Assembly: GCA_002697705.1 (NCBI GenBank)
Contig: NZXL01000047.1
Coordinates: forward strand, 1 to 10,025
Length of the DNA stretch: 10,025 nucleotides
Origin: Methanobacteriota archaeon
GTDB taxonomy: Archaea > Thermoplasmatota > Poseidoniia > Poseidoniales > Poseidoniaceae
Reading direction: 5' to 3'
Shown here: piece by piece, positions 5,915 to 10,025 of the stretch
Position numbering within the stretch: the stretch's first letter is position 1
Layout of the letters: the number at the start of each line of letters is the position of its first letter
The notes under the pieces: model-generated
The model's input: only the letters and a program-made list of their open reading frames with translations
The model's database searches: none
What the model was told of the DNA's origin: nothing
Translations under genes and position numbers: made by a program

Positions 5915-8900
5915 TTTAGCATTCTACTATTCTTGACTACGCCAAAGCCAAAGCGCTCTTCAAACGCCCTTGCAGTAAGTGTGAAATCGCCATCCCTAGT
6001 TGCGACTAAAACTGTACCAAGCCCTTCCAAACATTGCTTAGCAAGATGTATTGAAATCATCATGATTACTCTGTCAGGTGCTTCAGGATAAATTGCTTTA
6101 CCGCCTATCTTTGTTCTCTTTTGCTTCCCGCCATGTGCCTTCTTCATGGCACTTAATTCATCATAAATATCATGATAATCTTGTAAAAATTCTTTAATCT
6201 GCTCCTTGTTTTCAGGACTATTAGAGTCTTCTTCTAAACGAATATCAAGAGGTTTCCATTGGTTGAAATCACTAATCACCTCATCGATCAACTTTGCGAG
6301 ATTATCCTGTTTCAAGACATTATCAAGAATTTCTGGCCTTACTAAAGAATTATTGAATTTATCACGTAATTTCGAGATCCCATTGCCTATCTCTTGCAAC
6401 TCATGTCTAACTATTTGTGGCAACCACATGCTGATTTTACCATCTCTAGCCCTACTGATTAGCACTTTATGGAATGAGTTTTGCTCCGATAAGTCAAGAC
6501 TGGTTTCGCTAGCTAATTCAAGTTGTGATGATATCTTTTCAACCAATGCATCGACTAGAATATTAGTGTCCACTATAACCAGTGGAGGTAGCGAAAGGTG
6601 CTTTAGATATCTTCTTGAAGAATTGGTAATTTGGAATTTGTATTTTGCAAATAAACTAGTTTCTGCATCGGCTAATGTCTTAGAGTCACGAAGTGAAAAT
6701 TTACCTGAGTTCTGAGCCCTTTCGAAGAACATTAATCCTTCTACAGGATTGCTCTCTGCTGCTTCTTTGGCTAAATCATAGACTTCGATAGGAAGTGGTG
6801 AACTTTGTTGCATAATAGTCATGAATTGCATATCAAATGACCTACGATTTCTTCTTCTACTCTTGTGAACAGTATTTATCGCTGCAGTAACTCTACCAGA
6901 AAAAGGTTCATGCGGCAGGGTTCTTCTATGCTCAAATGGATAACTTCGCAAGAGGTCGAGTTCATCTTCAGCAAAATAAACTCGCTCTTTTTCTATCATC
7001 TCTCCTTCTTCATTTTCTTCTTTTACTACCCTTGTTCTTCTAACGAAATTCTTTAGCATCTGAGTAGCCTTGTCTGTACTTTGTTTATTTGCAGTATAAG
7101 ATACATTGAGATAGAGTTGGAATCTTTGAGTAATCGCACTCTTCAAAGCTGGTTGTTGTTCGAGAAGATTTACTGCTTCACTCCACTGGCCTGCGTGAGC
7201 CAAATGAATCAATGCTTTACGATAAAGAATCAAAGAATGTTCGAAGTCAAACTCATCGTGTTCGGCAGCTCTTCTGTAATCTCTTGCTGCATTGATCTCA
7301 TCACTATTTTCTGCCGAGACTGCTGCTCTTGAAACTGTATGCCACGGCGATAGAGGGTCGTTGTCTTGATACCAAGAAACAAGAGAAGTCAAGCCGATAT
7401 CATGTTCAAAAATGAGTTGGCTAAGTGAATTGATTATTCTTGAAGGAATTTTTTCTCCTTGGACTAGTTTGCTTAAAATATCGACATTTTCTTTGCTTCT
7501 AACTCCGTGTTGTAAGGTGAGCCTTACATGATTAAGCCTCAAAGTAGAAATTAATACTGAGAATAATCTTAATTCTAATTCGTCTAAATCACACTGCTCA
7601 ACACTTGTAATGAGGTGCTCGAGGTTTGTCAATGAAATCGTTCCACTGCCCCCCTCTTTCAAGGAATGTCTTGCGCTCTTAAGTGCTTGATATCCACGTT
7701 TGTCTAATATCGTGAAGCTGTCTTCATCAACGTTACTACCCTCCATCATCAAAAGTAAGGAGTGACTGGTTGAAGACAAATATTCAGGTGGCTGAGTCGC
7801 GTGAATTGCCGATAATGCTTCTGACCTTGCCGTCTTTGTAGTAGCCAATAAATTAGAGTCCCCATTTGCTGCAATCAGATGATAAACCAATAATGCCTCA
7901 TATGGGTGTGCTAAAACAAGTACTGGATTTGTAGAGAATAATTTTGCTAAGCGTTCCAGTTCAAGAGTTTGTGAATAAATATCTACTGCATTCTCAACAA
8001 CTTCTTCCCAAGCCTCACTGTTTTGATCTTGCAAACGATTCAATGCAAGTTTCAGAATTGAGTTAGACATATCTTGAACCTTAATTATTTCAATAAGACT
8101 GGCTTCATCCAAATTGGGAATTTGTTTTTCTAACCAATCATAAATTTCAGGAGAGTTGATGCTACTGATAACTGGCATCAACTCAGTTAAGTTTGCATTT
8201 TGGTCAAGTGATTGTTCTAGAAGAAGTTGTTTTGCTTCTTCGGTCTCCCCTTCATCATTTAGTGCAGAGAGGTATATCCAAGTCAATTGTTCAATTTTTG
8301 AATTATTTTCAGAATTATCTTTCAATAACTCAATTCCCTCTGATAATTCCTTTGAAGATAATTTAGATGCTTCGTCAAGTGGAGTTAATTGCCATGCCAA
8401 ATATCTCCTCAAGAGCGATAATCCATCTTTTGAATCAGTAGTAATCGTTTCACTCCAATCTTTGACTTTACCGTTCATTAGACTTGATAAATCCGCGAAT
8501 TCAGAGGCTAAATCAGAATCGATTTTACTCAATTCCTTTATTGGCTTAGAACTATCTTTTTGAGATGTTAAAGTAATCAAGACTGATATTATGGATGCAT
8601 TTCCTTTGAGTTCTAAAAGTTGATTTGAAGGAGCTACTGCCCTCTTAGATTTAATTTGAGAGATGACTTTCTGTAAAGCAACCTGTGTCTCCGCATCTTC
8701 ACATAGTGAACTAAATTTATCTAATAATTCGAGTACTTTTTCTGAATCGTTGATGTCGATTCTTGCTTTAGAAAGATCGACTTTCTTGTTTGACTTTTTC
8801 TGCTTCTTCTTAGAAACTGGATAACCTAAGAATTGTCCTAGTAATGGAGTGTGTTCGGCTAACTTGATCCAAGTTTCACTTATGCCATTTTCTAAACAAT

Positions 8901-9339
8901 GGTCACGGAGTTTTTGCTCTTCAGAGTCATATTCATCCTTCCAATCATCCTTTTTCAACTGTTTATTGATTAGTATTACAGCCAAACGGAAAATCTCTGA
9001 ATTATTCGAATCCATCACTATTTCTTCGAGTGAAGGAAGCCAATCTAGAGGAGTTTGTGCCCCTCCTCCACGTGTTCTTCTTCTACTTCCTCTGTGTTGA
9101 CGAGACATTGAAGGTTTGTCGTCATCATCGCCAGGAGGTTCAATCTCTTCCATTGCGATATAGACTAAACTTCGCCACGGTTTCTCGAGCATTGTCCAAT
9201 CTGCTGTTTTAGCAACAACTCTGCGACGCTTCGGCTTTGGAATATTCGCTTTGAAAGCGACTTCCAAACATTTTGCCATATGCTCTAGTTGCAGTGATAT
9301 CACTCCGGTAATTTGAACGCGTAGACTCTCGGACTTCAA
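5896..9339 (-). CDS. Large helical-repeat protein with a C-terminal PIN nuclease domain
   Basis: This 1147-residue protein ends in a PIN domain, a metal-dependent RNase fold (about 918-1147). The acidic site appears intact: V-I-V-D-T-N with Asp924, Glu980 or Glu983 in R-H-E-L-Q-E-I, Asp1089 in E-A-P-D-R, and T-R-D-G-D-F with Asp1116 and Asp1118. A long insertion of Glu/Asp-rich and Lys-rich helices (about 985-1080) interrupts the domain. Residues ~190-900 are almost wholly helical, with TPR-like stretches (for example 683-730, S-L-I-L-Y-R-K-A-L-I-H-L), so an alpha-solenoid is likely. Near the N-terminus a D-D-D-D run (71-74) precedes an Arg/Gly-rich patch (R-G-S-R-R-R-T-R-G-G-G, 83-93); more basic patches lie at 177-186 and 827-833. 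There is no signal peptide or membrane helix. RNA processing or decay is inferred; the substrate is unknown. The frame opens at TTG 9339; GTG 9303 and ATG 9279 are alternative starts I cannot exclude. Confidence 0.85.
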   Translation of the reverse strand: MKSESLRVQITGVISLQLEHMAKCLEVAFKANIPKPKRRRVVAKTADWTMLEKPWRSLVYIAMEEIEPPGDDDDKPSMSRQHRGSRRRTRGGGAQTPLDWLPSLEEIVMDSNNSEIFRLAVILINKQLKKDDWKDEYDSEEQKLRDHCLENGISETWIKLAEHTPLLGQFLGYPVSKKKQKKSNKKVDLSKARIDINDSEKVLELLDKFSSLCEDAETQVALQKVISQIKSKRAVAPSNQLLELKGNASIISVLITLTSQKDSSKPIKELSKIDSDLASEFADLSSLMNGKVKDWSETITTDSKDGLSLLRRYLAWQLTPLDEASKLSSKELSEGIELLKDNSENNSKIEQLTWIYLSALNDEGETEEAKQLLLEQSLDQNANLTELMPVISSINSPEIYDWLEKQIPNLDEASLIEIIKVQDMSNSILKLALNRLQDQNSEAWEEVVENAVDIYSQTLELERLAKLFSTNPVLVLAHPYEALLVYHLIAANGDSNLLATTKTARSEALSAIHATQPPEYLSSTSHSLLLMMEGSNVDEDSFTILDKRGYQALKSARHSLKEGGSGTISLTNLEHLITSVEQCDLDELELRLFSVLISTLRLNHVRLTLQHGVRSKENVDILSKLVQGEKIPSRIINSLSQLIFEHDIGLTSLVSWYQDNDPLSPWHTVSRAAVSAENSDEINAARDYRRAAEHDEFDFEHSLILYRKALIHLAHAGQWSEAVNLLEQQPALKSAITQRFQLYLNVSYTANKQSTDKATQMLKNFVRRTRVVKEENEEGEMIEKERVYFAEDELDLLRSYPFEHRRTLPHEPFSGRVTAAINTVHKSRRRNRRSFDMQFMTIMQQSSPLPIEVYDLAKEAAESNPVEGLMFFERAQNSGKFSLRDSKTLADAETSLFAKYKFQITNSSRRYLKHLSLPPLVIVDTNILVDALVEKISSQLELASETSLDLSEQNSFHKVLISRARDGKISMWLPQIVRHELQEIGNGISKLRDKFNNSLVRPEILDNVLKQDNLAKLIDEVISDFNQWKPLDIRLEEDSNSPENKEQIKEFLQDYHDIYDELSAMKKAHGGKQKRTKIGGKAIYPEAPDRVIMMISIHLAKQCLEGLGTVLVATRDGDFTLTARAFEERFGFGVVKNSRMLNAWLEI
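9293..9304. repeat. 12-bp perfect palindrome near the PIN-gene start
   Basis: AGTGATATCACT is self-complementary over all 12 bases. If translation begins at ATG 9279, it lies 14-25 bases upstream, in an operator-like position. If translation begins at TTG 9339, it lies inside the coding region. It could be a regulator site or chance. Confidence 0.3.
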
Positions 9340-9435
9340 CCCACCGGCAAAACGACTGAGAATTTATGCTCAAAGAGTAATTTTCTGACTGCCACTATAA
9401 TTTATGATTACCATCTGGCAGTAAATAGTGGTAAT
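9340..9435. promoter_or_regulatory. Divergent promoter region with nested inverted repeats
   Basis: This gap separates the PIN gene (minus) from the DUF4079-like gene (plus). A TATA-like gcataaattc (complement of 9360-9369) lies about 26 bases before TTG 9339. On the plus strand ctataatttatg (9395-9406) lies about 35 bases before TTG 9436. Three 7-bp inverted repeats overlap the plus-strand box: ACTGCCA/TGGCAGT (9388-9394, 9416-9422), CCACTAT/ATAGTGG (9392-9398, 9425-9431) and ATTACCA/TGGTAAT (9407-9413, 9429-9435). They look like alternative operator half-sites or competing structures. GGTAAT at 9430-9435 could also act as a ribosome binding site for a GTG start at 9445. Confidence 0.45.
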
Positions 9436-9906
9436 TTGGACCTAGTGAGAAATCTGGCATTACTCGCTCATCCTGTTCTGGCCTGTGGCTTGATATTCTG
9501 GATTTGGTGGCAGTATTCTTGGCGTAAAAAGAGCACTTTACTAAGTGGTGAAGAACGAAAGAAGGCTTTGGCACAACATGAAAAAATGGGCAATAAATTG
9601 GTTTGGGCTACTTTTATTGTGATATTGGTCGCTTTTATCGGAAGAGCAATTGCCGGATGGCGTACTAATGGAGATATTTTCTCCGAAATCTGGCCAACAA
9701 ATCTTCATGGATTTATGGGGCCACTTGGGTTTATTCTTCTAGTGGTTTTAGCCAAGTTAGGAAAACAAACCAAATCTGCAAGAATTGCTGGTGAAAAGTT
9801 TACTCATCTTAAATTGAAACATGGTAGAGCCGCTGATTTCATTATTGTAATAGCAATAATTCATGCCTTTTTGGGCTTCTTATACTTATTTTCAGTCCTT
9901 GGATAA
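9436..9906 (+). CDS. Four-helix membrane protein, DUF4079-like
   Basis: The 156-residue protein has four predicted membrane helices (about 8-27, 55-75, 90-107, 132-154) and little else, so it should be integral to the cytoplasmic membrane. The pattern L-x-A-H-P near the start (His12), a H-x-K-M-G segment (His48), N-L-H-G-F-M-G-P-L-G (91-98), K-H-G-R (His129) and I-I-H-A-F-L-G-F (His143) resembles DUF4079, a family known from cyanobacteria and plastids whose role is unclear. Several histidines lie at or near helix ends, as in b-type haem proteins, but haem binding is inferred only. The frame begins at TTG 9436. GTG 9445, nine bases after GGTAAT, may be the better start and gives 153 residues. 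Its 3' end overlaps the opposing DHH-type gene by 15 bases. Confidence 0.75.
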   Translation: MDLVRNLALLAHPVLACGLIFWIWWQYSWRKKSTLLSGEERKKALAQHEKMGNKLVWATFIVILVAFIGRAIAGWRTNGDIFSEIWPTNLHGFMGPLGFILLVVLAKLGKQTKSARIAGEKFTHLKLKHGRAADFIIVIAIIHAFLGFLYLFSVLG

Positions 9907-10025
9907 TGCTAAAATCGATTCACGATTAGCCCACATTTCTAACCAGTGTTCAAGATTCGATTTTAATCCTGGGTGTTGAATTCTACACCCACATGCATTA
10001 ACATGTCCGCCACCAGAAGGGTCTA
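9892..10025 (-). CDS. C-terminal end of a DHH/DHHA1 family phosphoesterase (5' part outside window)
   Basis: Only the last 43 residues and the TGA (complement of 9892-9894) are in the window. They begin D-P-S-G-G-G-H-V-N-A-C-G-C-R-I. The G-G-G-H-x-x-A-x-G motif (GGGH at 10003-10014) is the hallmark of the DHHA1 substrate-binding domain that follows the catalytic DHH domain in RecJ-like exonucleases, NrnA-type oligoribonucleases and cyclic-dinucleotide phosphodiesterases. A final amphipathic helix (L-E-H-W-L-E-M-W-A) closes the protein. Which member this is cannot be told without the N-terminal part. The visible part is short but the motif is distinctive. The last 15 bases overlap the end of the DUF4079-like gene on the other strand. 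Confidence 0.72.
   Translation of the reverse strand, partial: DPSGGGHVNACGCRIQHPGLKSNLEHWLEMWANRESILALSKD

Noticed and set aside
5896..6600. PIN domain as the toxin of a VapBC module
   Set aside because: The domain is part of a 1147-residue protein, and no small antitoxin-like gene lies next to it.
6206..6715. Long antisense open frame inside the PIN gene
   Set aside because: Its composition mirrors the opposite-strand gene, and it shows no domain features, promoter or ribosome site. The large minus-strand frame explains the region.
1..10025. CRISPR arrays, tRNA/rRNA genes, insertion sequences
   Set aside because: No regularly spaced direct repeats, cloverleaf-like segments, transposase motifs or terminal inverted repeats were seen on reading both strands.

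Overview
The window is AT-rich, densely packed archaeal DNA. RadA, an archaeal-style FtsZ, TATA-like boxes about 25 bases before probable transcription starts, several apparently leaderless or near-leaderless genes, and an acidic proteome with secreted Ig-like proteins together suggest a marine Thermoplasmatota-type euryarchaeon, most likely Marine Group II (Poseidoniales). This placement is inferred from gene content and style. No rRNA or other phylogenetic marker was compared.

Layout, left to right: the 3' end of a probable secreted Ig-like protein (1-378, +); radA recombinase (547-1584, +); ftsZ (1675-2805, +); a membrane-anchored extracytoplasmic protein with a Cys-x-Cys-His motif (2808-3452, -); an unrecognised acidic protein (3576-4205, +); an OsmC/Ohr-type protein (4173-4571, -); NADP-type isocitrate dehydrogenase icd (4624-5850, +); an 1147-residue helical-repeat protein ending in a PIN nuclease domain (5896-9339, -); a four-helix membrane protein resembling DUF4079 (9436-9906, +); and the C-terminal end of a DHH/DHHA1 phosphoesterase (9892-10025, -). 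No stretch longer than 170 bases lacks a gene. I saw no tRNA, rRNA, CRISPR array or insertion sequence.

From ftsZ onward the genes strictly alternate strand, so most are probably separate transcription units. They meet as convergent pairs that nearly touch or overlap (2-base gap, 33-base overlap, 45-base gap, 15-base overlap) and as divergent pairs that share short promoter regions. The clearest shared promoter lies between osmC and icd: 52 bases with one AT-rich box exactly at the centre.

Most genes are housekeeping: recombination and repair (RadA), cell division (FtsZ), peroxide defence (OsmC), and the TCA cycle with NADPH supply (Icd). The least explained content is the large solenoid-PIN protein with an Arg/Gly-rich patch, the acidic protein with a repeated motif next to ftsZ, and the CxCH membrane protein. 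These are the best candidates for undescribed biology. Nothing in the window is a clear multi-gene defence or mobile system.
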